A stretch of DNA of 64,000 nucleotides from the NCBI GenBank assembly GCA_050299855.1, contig JBNKWQ010000002.1:7440-71439 (forward strand), in the 5' to 3' direction. The position numbers and the translations under genes are program-made. Positions 18,717 to 27,788 of this stretch are shown piece by piece (positions within the stretch are counted from its first letter, which is position 1; every line of letters starts with the position of its first letter). Under the pieces are notes generated by a model. The model saw nothing but the letters and a program-made list of their open reading frames with translations, was not told the origin of the DNA and searched no databases. This stretch comes from Hahella sp050299855 (GTDB taxonomy: Bacteria > Pseudomonadota > Gammaproteobacteria > Pseudomonadales > Oleiphilaceae).

Positions 18717-18949
18717 TTTCAGGCAACGGACTGCCCACCCCCACCCCTCAAGCACCCAGTATTCCACTTTATTGACAAACCTGGATAGTCAACAGCCATA
18801 TGACTATCAACTCCTATATTTGGATAAATTATTACAATCACCATTCTTTCTTTTTTGCTTGCAGACTCGCCAATTTGTGCAATATTTATCCAGTAAAACA
18901 CCTTTTTGGGGCAGTCGCCCTCAGCACCGATGCACACTTGCTACTAGTT

Positions 18950-19000
18950 GTTACCTTGAGGAACAACTTGGCGCGACAAAGTGGGGCACGGTAACACTTT
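18950..19000 (+). promoter_or_regulatory. Putative enhancer sites for CbrB (GTTACC ... GGTAAC)
   Basis: GTTACC at 18950-18955 and GGTAAC at 18990-18995 are inverse copies about 40 bases apart, 75-125 bases upstream of the sigma-54 promoter. This is a normal distance for an NtrC-type enhancer. That CbrB binds them is inference. Confidence 0.45.
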
Positions 19001-19073
19001 TGTACGCAAAACTACTTACCGAACCGCAACCACCAGACTTAACCAAATGTTTATAAAGCATTTTTAAGACTTC

Positions 19074-19090
19074 TGGCACGCGCAGTGCTA
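19074..19090 (+). promoter_or_regulatory. Sigma-54 (-24/-12) promoter
   Basis: TGGCACG-CGCA-GTGCTA matches the consensus TGGCACG-N4-TTGCW with one mismatch. There are exactly 10 bases between GG (19075-19076) and GC (19087-19088). Transcription should start near 19100, right in front of the A-rich motifs. Confidence 0.85.
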
Positions 19091-19099
19091 TTAAGAGAG

Positions 19100-19497
19100 C
19101 ACAAAATAAAAATAAAAACCCCTTAAGCTGCATAAACAAAAATAAAAAAGCAGAGCAACAAAAAGAACAACCCAGAACAAAAATAAAAAGATGGGTGGCG
19201 AACTGATTGTTTTGGATGCCAGGCTTTTTAGCGGTATCAGAGGTTACGGGTAGCGGTCTAGAAAATAACAAACGCGAGTGCGAGAATAACTAGGCACATA
19301 ACACTCCCTGACACCTATTACTGCTCGACGTATTCAAAGCGTTCCGTTTGCATCGAATATTCAAGGGCCCTAATCGTGGGGCGGAAAAAATTATGGGACT
19401 GGGGCGAAACAAAAACAACAAATCGTCTGACCTTCTTCTCAGTGGGGATGGTAAAACATCCCCATAGTTCTATCTGAACTATGGCAATTTCTTTCTT
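19100..19497 (+). ncRNA. crcZ: CrcZ-like small RNA (Hfq/Crc-sequestering RNA)
   Basis: A ~400-nt non-coding stretch between cbrB and pcnB, the place of crcZ in Pseudomonas, where CrcZ is about 407 nt (from memory). It follows a sigma-54 promoter and carries six A-rich blocks satisfying AAnAAnAA: 19103-19118, 19134-19149, 19157-19170, 19176-19189, 19262-19272 and 19407-19422 (the last with AACAACAA). These are the catabolite-activity motifs bound by Hfq/Crc. It ends with two adjacent hairpins and a T-rich tract. CrcZ titrates Hfq/Crc and relieves carbon catabolite repression. No plausible protein is encoded. Identification rests on synteny, promoter and motifs, not on sequence alignment. Confidence 0.8.
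19443..19497 (+). terminator. Double hairpin and T-rich end of the CrcZ-like RNA
   Basis: TGGGGATG/CATCCCCA (19443-19464) is followed by CATAGTTC/GAACTATG (19463-19483) and then ATTTCTTTCTT. The two stems share two bases, so their bases compete slightly. The second hairpin with its U-rich tail is the likely terminator. Confidence 0.75.
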
Positions 19498-19661
19498 ATC
19501 TTACTTTCCCTGACTTAACCACTTCCCTTTATTTCCAACATTAGTCTAACCAAGGTCATTAGTATCTCCAGCAATATGTCATGAACCTGTTCGCAAATTG
19601 CCCCACAACAGGGTAAACTCCCGGCCTTCGAATATCAGGTGTTGTCAAACTTCCCGTCGCA

Positions 19662-21020
19662 ATGTTAAAAAAGCTAATAGGCATGATCAAGTCGGGGAAA
19701 AAATCCCCCAAGCGATTCTCCCTCAATGTTATTCCGAGGGATCTTCATAATGTTTCTCGCAAACAGATCAGCCCCAATGCAGTAAAGGTTCTGTATCGGC
19801 TCAATAGTGCCGGATACGATGCTTTTCTGGTAGGGGGAGGCGTGCGTGACCTGCTTTTAGGTCAACAGCCCAAGGATTTTGATATTGCCACCAGCGCCAC
19901 TCCGGAGCAGGTGCGAGCCCAGTTCAATAACTGTCGACTGATCGGCCGCCGTTTTCGTCTGGCCCATGTTCGCTTCGGCCGGGAAATTATCGAAGTGGCC
20001 ACCTTTCGTGCCGGCCACCATAAGGCAGATGATGATTCTGCCAAGGCCGCGACCAGCGACTCCGGGCAGATTTTGCGTGACAACGTCTACGGCTCCCAGG
20101 AAGAGGATGCACTGAGACGCGATTTCACGGTTAATGCCCTCTATTACAATGTTCAGGACTTCAGTATCTATGACTATGCCAACGGCATGCAGGATATTGA
20201 AAGCAGTCTTTTGCGGTTAATTGGTGATCCCGCCACCCGCTACCGGGAAGATCCGGTTCGGATGTTGCGTGCAGCACGATTTGCAGCAAAGCTTAATTTC
20301 GCCATTGAGGAAAGAACGGCCGCTCCGATTCCCGAACTGGGGCCGCTGCTACTCAATATTCCCTCTGCCCGCATGTTCGAGGAAGTGCTCAAGCTGTTTC
20401 TTTCCGGAAAGGCAGCCGTCACTTTTGCCATATTGCGGGAACTGGACTTATTCAAATACCTGTTCCCCGCTACTGACGCCATGATTTGTGCAGAACATCC
20501 ACATGCTCTGCAATTGGTAGAACAGGCACTGGAAAATACCGATAAGCGTATCAACGCCGATAAACCTGTCACTCCTGCCTTCCTGTATGCCGCGATGCTC
20601 TGGCCCGCAATGCAGAATTACCTGCAGCGCTATATTGCCGATGGCATGCCTCCAGTCCCCGCTCTGCACAAGGCCAGCCAAAAGGTTATTGATGCACAGG
20701 TGAAACACACAGCCTTACCCAAACGCTTCAGCCAGCCCATGAAAGAGATTTGGGAGCTACAATTAAGGTTGCCCCGTCGCAGAGGAAAAGGTGTTCAGGC
20801 ATTAGCGGAGCATCCACGTTTTCGCGCCGCCTATGATTTTGTTTTGCTGCGGGAAGCCAGTGGCGAAGATCTGCAGGGGCTCGGCAAATGGTGGACAGAG
20901 TTCCAGCAGAGTGATGAAAGTGCTCGCCAGAGGCTGCAACAGGGCCAGGGAGCTGGCGATGACAAAGGGCGGCCGCGACGTCGTCGGCGCTATAACAACA
21001 AGCCGCGTCAACCACAATAA
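19662..21020 (+). CDS. pcnB: Poly(A) polymerase I
   Basis: A 452-residue nucleotidyltransferase that adds 3' poly(A) tails to RNA and promotes decay. It has VGGGVRDLLLG, the metal-binding DFD, the RNA-binding and neck regions typical of PcnB rather than CCA-adding enzymes, and a basic Arg-rich C-terminal tail. ATG at 19662 is used. Its ribosome binding site is weak, which is notable because E. coli pcnB is kept low by an AUU start. folK follows. Confidence 0.93.
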   Translation: MLKKLIGMIKSGKKSPKRFSLNVIPRDLHNVSRKQISPNAVKVLYRLNSAGYDAFLVGGGVRDLLLGQQPKDFDIATSATPEQVRAQFNNCRLIGRRFRLAHVRFGREIIEVATFRAGHHKADDDSAKAATSDSGQILRDNVYGSQEEDALRRDFTVNALYYNVQDFSIYDYANGMQDIESSLLRLIGDPATRYREDPVRMLRAARFAAKLNFAIEERTAAPIPELGPLLLNIPSARMFEEVLKLFLSGKAAVTFAILRELDLFKYLFPATDAMICAEHPHALQLVEQALENTDKRINADKPVTPAFLYAAMLWPAMQNYLQRYIADGMPPVPALHKASQKVIDAQVKHTALPKRFSQPMKEIWELQLRLPRRRGKGVQALAEHPRFRAAYDFVLLREASGEDLQGLGKWWTEFQQSDESARQRLQQGQGAGDDKGRPRRRRRYNNKPRQPQ

Positions 21021-21052
21021 CTGATACTTTTATTAATATTGTTGGGACTTGT

Positions 21053-21565
21053 ATGAGCGCAATAACCTCCCCGTTATCCGGATCTGTCGTCGATGCCTGT
21101 ATCGGCTTGGGAAGTAACCAAAGCCAACCGGCATCACAGTTGACCCAAGCATTGAACGCTTTGCGCTGGCACCCCGCAATATCCCTGCAATCCGTTTCCC
21201 GTTTTTACCGGACAGCCCCCATGGGCGGGCTCGACCAGCCTGACTACACCAATGCCGTGGCGCTCATCCGGACATCTCTTCCGCCTGAAGATCTGCTGAC
21301 GCAACTACAATTGATAGAAACTGCCCAGGGCAGAATCAGAAACGGCACCAGATGGAGCTCACGCACACTGGATCTGGATCTCCTACTCTATGGCCAGCAG
21401 ACTATTCGCAGCGAACGCCTGACTGTGCCCCATTGTGGTCTGCACGAGCGTAACTTTGTGGTTTTTCCCTTACTGGAAATTTGTCCTGACTGCCAGATAC
21501 CCGGTCTAGGCGCGCTTCAGGAGATTAGCGAAACACTAACTCTAGAGGGCATGACCCCTCTTTAA
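21053..21565 (+). CDS. folK: 2-amino-4-hydroxy-6-hydroxymethyldihydropteridine diphosphokinase (copy 1)
   Basis: A 170-residue HPPK that transfers pyrophosphate from ATP to the pterin in folate synthesis. It shows GLGSNQ, FYRTAPMG, NGTRWSSRTLDLDLLLYG and VPHCGLHERNFV. It sits between pcnB and panB as in Pseudomonas. A second, divergent HPPK gene lies at 25094-25594. Confidence 0.93.
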   Translation: MSAITSPLSGSVVDACIGLGSNQSQPASQLTQALNALRWHPAISLQSVSRFYRTAPMGGLDQPDYTNAVALIRTSLPPEDLLTQLQLIETAQGRIRNGTRWSSRTLDLDLLLYGQQTIRSERLTVPHCGLHERNFVVFPLLEICPDCQIPGLGALQEISETLTLEGMTPL

Positions 21566-21661
21566 TCGGGATTCGAGCATGACAGCCCCCTAGCTCGGGG
21601 CTTTAATGTCTGTCGGATTCCCATTAGTCTATGGCCCACGATATTAGGGTGGAAAGAGTTT

Positions 21662-22456
21662 ATGGCCGTTACCTTAAGTACGTTACAAAAGCTCAAACAC
21701 GCATCGGAGAAGTTTGCCGTTTTAACGGCTTATGATGCCACCTTTGCTGACGCTGTCAGCGTTGCCGGTGTGGAAGCAATACTGATAGGCGACTCGCTGG
21801 GTATGGTACTACAAGGTCACGACAGTACAATTCCGGTGAACATTGCCGATATGGCCTACCACACCGCCGCCGTAAAACGTGGCAATAAGGGCTCCTTTCT
21901 CATTGCAGATATGCCTTTCATGTCCTACGGCACACCAGAACAAGCCATGGATAATGCCCGTATATTGATGCAGGCAGGAGCTCATATGGTGAAACTCGAA
22001 GGCGGCGCGTGGCTGGCAGACGCCACCACGGCACTCGCTCGCCAGGGCATTCCGGTCTGTGTACACATGGGCTTGACACCTCAGTCAGTAAACAAACTTG
22101 GCGGCTTCAAAGTGCAAGGCAAAGAAGCTGGAGCCCAGCAGCAAATGATTGAAGACGCCCAGGCACTGGTGCATGCTGGTGCCGACATGCTGCTGCTGGA
22201 ATGCGTTCCGACCAGATTGGCCAAAGCGCTCACCGAATCTGTCCCGGTGCCGGTTGTCGGCATCGGCGCTGGCCCGGATACTGATGCCCAGGTTCTGGTT
22301 TTACACGATATGCTCGGCTTGGGGCTGCACCGCCGTCCGAGATTTGTTAAGAATTTCATGGAGGAATCCGGCAGCATCAAGGAAGCGCTTGAAAACTATG
22401 TAAAGGCCGTCAAAGACGGCAGCTTTCCTGCTGAGGAGCATTGCTTCAATTTATGA
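21662..22456 (+). CDS. panB: 3-methyl-2-oxobutanoate hydroxymethyltransferase
   Basis: A 264-residue TIM-barrel enzyme that makes ketopantoate from ketoisovalerate, the first step of pantothenate synthesis. ILIGDSLGMVLQG, DMPFMSYG, VKLEGG and VVGIGAGPDTDAQVLV are PanB signatures. Its stop overlaps the panC start (ATGA), indicating coupled translation. Confidence 0.95.
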   Translation: MAVTLSTLQKLKHASEKFAVLTAYDATFADAVSVAGVEAILIGDSLGMVLQGHDSTIPVNIADMAYHTAAVKRGNKGSFLIADMPFMSYGTPEQAMDNARILMQAGAHMVKLEGGAWLADATTALARQGIPVCVHMGLTPQSVNKLGGFKVQGKEAGAQQQMIEDAQALVHAGADMLLLECVPTRLAKALTESVPVPVVGIGAGPDTDAQVLVLHDMLGLGLHRRPRFVKNFMEESGSIKEALENYVKAVKDGSFPAEEHCFNL

Positions 22457-23319
22457 TTACGATTCAACGTGAGAAGGAATTACGGGCAGTCATCCGTCAA
22501 CAGAAAGCTCAGGGCAAGCGGGTTGCACTGGTTCCCACCATGGGCAATTTACACGCAGGCCATATAGCCCTGGTTAAGCATGCACACAGCATCTGCGATT
22601 ATGTGGTGACGTCCATTTACATCAACCCGATGCAGTTTGGAGCCAACGAAGATCTGGACAAGTATCCGCGCACCTTGGATGAAGACAAGTCCAAACTGGT
22701 TCAGGCAGGTAACCACGCGTTGTTTTTACCTACCACAGATCAGATTTACCCGAACGGTCTGAAACAACATACCAAGGTGACAGTCCCCAATCTCACGGAA
22801 GACCACTGCGGGGCCAGTCGTCCCGGCCACTTTGATGGGGTGACAACTATCGTTAACATCCTGTTCAACCTTGTACAGCCTGATATGGCTATTTTTGGCG
22901 AGAAGGATTATCAGCAACTAACCGTGCTGCGGAAAATGGCCAAAGATCTGCGACTGCCGATTGTCATTGAAGGTCACGCCACTATTCGGGAAAAAGACGG
23001 CCTCGCCATGAGCTCACGCAATGGCTACTTGTCCGCAACTGAGCGTAAAACTGCGACCATTCTCTACCAGACTTTGCAAGAGACCGCTGGTAAGCTTAAA
23101 ACCGCCTTTAAAAACCGGCCTGGATATGCAGACTTTGCCACCCTGGAAACAGAAGCCAGAGCGAAGCTGACCGAGGCGGGCTTCCGTCCAGACTATTACA
23201 ATATTGTTGCCAGCGACACGCTCCTGCCAGCACAGTCAGAAGATAGCGAGATCACCATTCTCGCCGCAGCCCACCTCGGCACCACCAGGCTCATTGATAA
23301 TCTCAGCATCGCGCTGTAA
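22453..23319 (+). CDS. panC: Pantothenate synthetase
   Basis: A 288-residue enzyme that condenses pantoate and beta-alanine with ATP. It has the HIGH-like box PTMGNLHAGHIALV, NPMQFG, FGEKDYQQL and the KMSKS-like MSSRNGYL. ATG 22453 overlaps the panB stop. panD, which follows panC in Pseudomonas, is absent here; pgi comes next. Confidence 0.95.
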   Translation: MITIQREKELRAVIRQQKAQGKRVALVPTMGNLHAGHIALVKHAHSICDYVVTSIYINPMQFGANEDLDKYPRTLDEDKSKLVQAGNHALFLPTTDQIYPNGLKQHTKVTVPNLTEDHCGASRPGHFDGVTTIVNILFNLVQPDMAIFGEKDYQQLTVLRKMAKDLRLPIVIEGHATIREKDGLAMSSRNGYLSATERKTATILYQTLQETAGKLKTAFKNRPGYADFATLETEARAKLTEAGFRPDYYNIVASDTLLPAQSEDSEITILAAAHLGTTRLIDNLSIAL

Positions 23320-23353
23320 CTTCCTTAGAAATCACCCTAAGTGGGAGCTGCTT

Positions 23354-25018
23354 ATGGAAACTGCACCTGGATCCACTTCTGCCCCTGTCCGGAGTGCCTG
23401 GCAAACATTGCTGGCACACCGGACAACCATTGACAACATCTCCATTGTCGACCTTTTCTCCGCCTCTCCCAACCGCCGACAGCAGTTTTCCGCTGAAGGC
23501 GCAGGCCTCTATCTCGACTATTCCAAAAATCGTATCACAACAGAAATTTTCCAGGATCTGATGGCCCTGGCAGAAGCTGCCGGCCTGAAACAGACAATTG
23601 AAGATATGTTCAATGGCGTCGCCATCAATCACACGGAAGGCCGCCAGGTTCTGCATACTGCTCTACGCAGCAGTGAAACTACCCCTTTAATGGTTGAAGG
23701 CAATGACATACGCCAGGATATTCGGGCCGCACTGGACGAGATGCTGGTTTTTGTCGATCAAGTGCATACCGGCCAGTGGCAAGGCTACAGCGGCAAAGCT
23801 ATTACTGATATCGTCAGTATCGGCATCGGCGGCTCCTATCTGGGACCACGTGTAGCCGTTGAAGCCTTACGACCTTATTGGGTGAAATCCCTGCGCAGCC
23901 ACTTCGTATCCAACGTTGACGGTGCAGACCTGGCTTGTACACTGGAATCACTAAATCCTGAAACCACGCTATTTATTGTCCAGTCCAAGTCGTTTAAGAC
24001 CCAGGAAACCCTGACCAACGCCCTGTCCGCCAAGGACTGGTATCTGCGCAATGGCGGCAATAGCGAAAAGATTGCTAACCACTTTGTCGCGGTCTCGAGT
24101 AACGTCGGGCTGGCAACGGAGTTTGGTATCTCTGCGGATAATATTTTCCCCATGTGGGACTGGGTGGGTGGGCGTTACTCTCTCTGGTCAGCCATAGGAC
24201 TACCCATCGCCCTCCAGGTAGGCATGCCCGCTTTCCGGGAGCTCTTGAAAGGGGCAGGTGATCTGGACCAACACTTCCGCACCACGCCTTTCGACAAGAA
24301 TCTGCCTGTTATTCTGGGCATGCTGGGTATCTGGTACCACAACATCCTGGACGCCCATAGCCATGTGATTCTGCCCTACGACCAGAGTCTGGAGAACCTG
24401 CCGGCACATTTGCAACAGGTCGATATGGAAAGTAACGGCAAATCGATCAATCGCAATGGCCGGGAAGTTGATTACAGTACTGGGCCTATTATCTGGGGGG
24501 GCGCCGGCACCAACGGCCAACACGCTTATCACCAGTTGCTGCATCAGGGTACCCGCTGGACTCCGGCAGACTTTATCCTGCCACTTCGGAGCCATCACCA
24601 AATTGGTGAACACCACGCTATGCTGACCTCCAACTGCCTTGCCCAAAGCCAGGCGTTGATGTGCGGCAAGTCGTTAGCACAGGCTAAAGCCGAACTCATG
24701 CAGGTCGGGATGTCAGAAGCTCAGGCCGACGAATTGGCACCACATAAAGTTATTCCTGGCAACCGCCCCAGCAACACCCTGCTCATGCCGGAAGTTAATC
24801 CAGCCACCCTGGGCGCATTGATTGCGCTTTATGAACAGAAAGTATTTGTTCAGGGGGTGGTATGGAACCTTAATTCATTCGACCAATGGGGTGTGGAATT
24901 GGGCAAACAGCTCAGTGACAGCATTTTGCCCCTCTTGAGAGATAAGACTGCAGATACCTCAGGCGTGGACGCCTCCACGGCGGATCTGGTAGAGCGCTTC
25001 AGAGCAGCAAACCCGTAA
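23354..25018 (+). CDS. pgi: Glucose-6-phosphate isomerase
   Basis: A 554-residue enzyme that interconverts glucose-6-phosphate and fructose-6-phosphate. It carries both family signatures (IGIGGSYLGPR region and the NGKSINRNG/GxAGTNGQH region) and VQSKSFKTQETL. ATG 23354 behind GGGAGC gives the normal N-terminus. It ends the rightward pcnB-to-pgi series and is closed by a strong terminator. Confidence 0.96.
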   Translation: METAPGSTSAPVRSAWQTLLAHRTTIDNISIVDLFSASPNRRQQFSAEGAGLYLDYSKNRITTEIFQDLMALAEAAGLKQTIEDMFNGVAINHTEGRQVLHTALRSSETTPLMVEGNDIRQDIRAALDEMLVFVDQVHTGQWQGYSGKAITDIVSIGIGGSYLGPRVAVEALRPYWVKSLRSHFVSNVDGADLACTLESLNPETTLFIVQSKSFKTQETLTNALSAKDWYLRNGGNSEKIANHFVAVSSNVGLATEFGISADNIFPMWDWVGGRYSLWSAIGLPIALQVGMPAFRELLKGAGDLDQHFRTTPFDKNLPVILGMLGIWYHNILDAHSHVILPYDQSLENLPAHLQQVDMESNGKSINRNGREVDYSTGPIIWGGAGTNGQHAYHQLLHQGTRWTPADFILPLRSHHQIGEHHAMLTSNCLAQSQALMCGKSLAQAKAELMQVGMSEAQADELAPHKVIPGNRPSNTLLMPEVNPATLGALIALYEQKVFVQGVVWNLNSFDQWGVELGKQLSDSILPLLRDKTADTSGVDASTADLVERFRAANP

Positions 25019-25033
25019 TTTCACATCGCTAAT

Positions 25034-25065
25034 GTAAAAAAAGGGCCATACGGCCCTTTTTTTAC
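25034..25065. terminator. Bidirectional intrinsic terminator
   Basis: A perfect inverted repeat: GTAAAAAAAGGGCC, four-base loop, GGCCCTTTTTTTAC. It has A- and T-runs on the two sides and serves both pgi and the convergent folB-folK unit. Confidence 0.95.
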
Positions 25066-25093
25066 AACTTACATCCGGAATTACAGCAAACAA

Positions 25094-25594
25094 TTACAAC
25101 GTGTCTTCCGGCCAGTAAAATTCTTCCGGCTGTAAATGGCGATCACCCTCAAAGTCCTGCCACAAGGAAGCATAGCAGACACCCATTCCCGGATGCAGGG
25201 TGTCAGGCTCCAAATCTGCCAAAGGCCTAAGCACATAGGCATGCTTAACAATTTCATCCCTCGGCAGCATTACTCCATCGACTTCACCCACACATTGATC
25301 ATAGGTCAGAATATCGATATCCAGAGTACGCCCAGACCACTTGCTTTCCTGACCTGTACGCCCGGTACTTGCTTCAATGGCTTTAAGTTTCTGTTGCAGC
25401 TCGCCTACGCCAAGATCCGTGTTAAATGAGGCGACAAGGTTCAGAAAGTCATCCCCTTCAAAGCCCACCGCCTTACAGCGATACACGGGAGATAACCGCA
25501 ACTTGGCAAACGCCTGGTTGAGCGCATCAAAGGCTTGCATGAGATGTAGTTCAGGATGAATATTGCTGCCGATCCCGACCAATACTTTACTCAC
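25094..25594 (-). CDS. folK: Second HPPK (folK paralogue) downstream of folB
   Basis: A 166-residue HPPK with GIGSNIHPE, SPVYRCKAVGFEGDDFLNL, SKWSGRTLDIDIL and LPRDEIVKHAYVLRPL. GTG 25594 overlaps the folB stop (GTGA). It differs clearly from the copy at 21053. Such folB-linked paralogues are common in gammaproteobacteria next to plsY and tsaD; whether both are active HPPKs is not known from sequence. Confidence 0.9.
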   Translation of the reverse strand: MSKVLVGIGSNIHPELHLMQAFDALNQAFAKLRLSPVYRCKAVGFEGDDFLNLVASFNTDLGVGELQQKLKAIEASTGRTGQESKWSGRTLDIDILTYDQCVGEVDGVMLPRDEIVKHAYVLRPLADLEPDTLHPGMGVCYASLWQDFEGDRHLQPEEFYWPEDTL

Positions 25595-25947
25595 TGCTTA
25601 AAGCTCCTCTCTATTCGTACACCAACAGATGCTGCTTCAGCGACGGCACTGGGCTTACGAATATGCAAACGCATCCAATGAATACCAAATTCCTCATGCA
25701 GCAATTCCGCAAACCGCTCCAATAATGTTTCCAATAGTTGAAAACGCCTGCCCGCAGCATATTCGCGCAACCGCTCAGACACTGCGGCGTAGTTCAGGGT
25801 ATCATCCAACTGATCAGAAAGGCCTGCGGCACGGATATCCCATGCTAACTCAAGGTCCAGGTATAAACGCTGCTGGAATGTTTTCTCATAAGGATACACA
25901 CCAATCACCGTATCTATCTGTAGAGCTTCAATAATGATCTGGTCCAC
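25591..25947 (-). CDS. folB: Dihydroneopterin aldolase
   Basis: A 118-residue tunnelling-fold enzyme that converts dihydroneopterin to hydroxymethyldihydropterin, the substrate of FolK. It shows IDTVIGVYPYEKTFQQRLYL, the DDTLNYAAVSERL segment and KPSAVAEAASVGVRI. It is transcribed with the downstream folK and divergently from plsY. Confidence 0.94.
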   Translation of the reverse strand: MDQIIIEALQIDTVIGVYPYEKTFQQRLYLDLELAWDIRAAGLSDQLDDTLNYAAVSERLREYAAGRRFQLLETLLERFAELLHEEFGIHWMRLHIRKPSAVAEAASVGVRIERSFKQ

Positions 25948-26126
25948 TATACTGAACGATCTCCTAACATAGAGTTTGGCTCACCGGAAAGGTTGTCATA
26001 TTGGCCTCCTTATATGGCCCCAACCTGTAGCTGTCAAACCTTTTGTCTGGCATTTCATGTCATCGGCAGGCAGACTACCTAGAATTTATTCAATACCGCA
26101 GGCTTTTGATCTTATTTGTAAAAATC

Positions 26127-26711
26127 ATGGAACAACCACTAGCTCTGCTTTTCTGTACTATCACTGCCTACGGCCTGGGCTCCATCATGGGAGCTTTTTG
26201 GATCTGCAAGTTCTCTCATCTGCCTGACCCCAGTCATACCGGCTCCAACAATCCAGGTGCCACCAATGTTTACCGGTTGGGTGGCTGGCTACCTGCCACT
26301 TTAACTCTTACCTGGGATGCCGCCAAAGGAGCCATTAGCATTGGCCTCTCGCTTTGGTTTAATCTGACACCCTATGAACAAGGCGTAGTCGCCGTTGCCG
26401 TCATTCTTGGCCACATGCTCCCCATGTTCCATAAATTTAAAGGCGGCAAGGGCGTCGCTACTGTTCTTGGATGCGGTCTGGTGCTGGCTTGGCAAACCAC
26501 CCTGGTGCTTGCTGTGCTGTGGGGCAGCATTATTGCCTGGAAAAAAGTTTCCTCTATTGCCTCGTTAACTGCCGCACTGGTTGCCCCCTGGGTCGCCTGG
26601 ACCCTGAACCCGGATTACTCTGCCTTATATATGGCACTTTCCCTATTTATATTGATTCGCCATCGCGAAAACATTATCAATCTTGCAAAGGGAAATGAGC
26701 GATCGCTCTAG
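26127..26711 (+). CDS. plsY: Acyl-phosphate:glycerol-3-phosphate acyltransferase
   Basis: A 194-residue five-TM enzyme of phospholipid synthesis. The conserved loops GSNNPGATNVYRLGG, HMLPMFHKFKGGKGVAT and HRENIINL are all present. ATG 26127 gives the family length; upstream in-frame starts would add an unlikely polar extension. It is divergent from folB and convergent with tsaD. Confidence 0.95.
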   Translation: MEQPLALLFCTITAYGLGSIMGAFWICKFSHLPDPSHTGSNNPGATNVYRLGGWLPATLTLTWDAAKGAISIGLSLWFNLTPYEQGVVAVAVILGHMLPMFHKFKGGKGVATVLGCGLVLAWQTTLVLAVLWGSIIAWKKVSSIASLTAALVAPWVAWTLNPDYSALYMALSLFILIRHRENIINLAKGNERSL

Positions 26712-26762
26712 GGACCTTATGTAAACTCCCAGGCAGCTCCAGCACTTTTATTTCCCGGTTTT

Positions 26763-27788
26763 TTAAACAGAAGAAAGCTCGGTCAAAGGCCAACGTGGCC
26801 GGGCTATGACCGACAAGTCTGCGTGCTGCCCTGCCACCAGCCGGCAATGTCCGGCGTAAGCGATCATCGCGCCATTATCGGTACAGAATTCAGGCCTTGC
26901 ATAAAACACCTGGGCACGCTCTTTTTTGGCCATCCCTGCCAGCTTGGTCCGCAACGACCGATTGGCACTCACCCCCCCCGCCATGATGAGACGTTTTAAT
27001 CCAGTTTCCTTTAAAGCTCGACGGCACTTCACCACCATGGTGTCCACCACCGCTGCTTGAAAACAGGCCGCGACATCGGCTCTGTACTGCTCATCCAGGG
27101 CACCCTGACTTTCAGCGTTGGCCAGAGTATTGAGGGTAAAAGTTTTCAGTCCACTAAAACTGAAGTCCAGACCTGGTCGGTCAGTCATGGGGCGAGGAAA
27201 GACAAAACGTTCGCCATCACCCAGTTCTGCCAATGCTGCGACCTGGGGACCTCCGGGATAATCCAAACCCAGCATTTTCGCCACCTTGTCAAATGCTTCC
27301 CCGGCCGCGTCATCCACCGACTCGCCGAGTAGTTGATATCGACCGATACCATCAACCCGGACCAACTGAGTGTGCCCGCCAGACACCAACAGGGCGACGA
27401 AAGGAAATTCAGGGGGATCATCCTCCAGCATTGGCGCCAGCAAATGACCTTCCATATGGTGCACACCAATGGCTGGAATACCAAGCCCATAGGCCAACGC
27501 ACTGGCAATAGCACCGCCAACCATCAGCGCACCCACCAACCCCGGGCCGGCGGTATAGGCGATGGCATCAAGATCCTGCAAGGTTTTCCGGCTGCGTAAC
27601 AACAATGCCTGTATCAGTGGCAAGGTTTTCCTGACATGGTCACGGGAAGCCAGCTCCGGTACGACACCGCCATAGTCGGCATGGACCTTGATCTGGCTAT
27701 AGAGTTCATGTCCGATTAAACCTTCAGTACTGTCATAAAGTGCTATTCCGGTCTCATCACAGGAACTTTCCACGCCTAGTACTAACAT
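26763..27788 (-). CDS. tsaD: tRNA N6-threonylcarbamoyladenosine transferase subunit TsaD
   Basis: A 341-residue ASKHA-fold protein that transfers threonylcarbamoyl to A37 of ANN-decoding tRNAs with TsaB/E. It has GVESSCDETGIA, the metal-binding HHMEGH, LLVSGGHTQLV and MAGGVSANRSLR. It is divergent from rpsU, a conserved arrangement. Confidence 0.95.
   Translation of the reverse strand: MLVLGVESSCDETGIALYDSTEGLIGHELYSQIKVHADYGGVVPELASRDHVRKTLPLIQALLLRSRKTLQDLDAIAYTAGPGLVGALMVGGAIASALAYGLGIPAIGVHHMEGHLLAPMLEDDPPEFPFVALLVSGGHTQLVRVDGIGRYQLLGESVDDAAGEAFDKVAKMLGLDYPGGPQVAALAELGDGERFVFPRPMTDRPGLDFSFSGLKTFTLNTLANAESQGALDEQYRADVAACFQAAVVDTMVVKCRRALKETGLKRLIMAGGVSANRSLRTKLAGMAKKERAQVFYARPEFCTDNGAMIAYAGHCRLVAGQHADLSVIARPRWPLTELSSV

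Noticed and set aside
18719..19271. Short reading frames in the cbrB-pcnB gap
   Set aside because: They lack ribosome binding sites and protein-like composition, and they overlap the sigma-54 promoter and A-rich RNA motifs.
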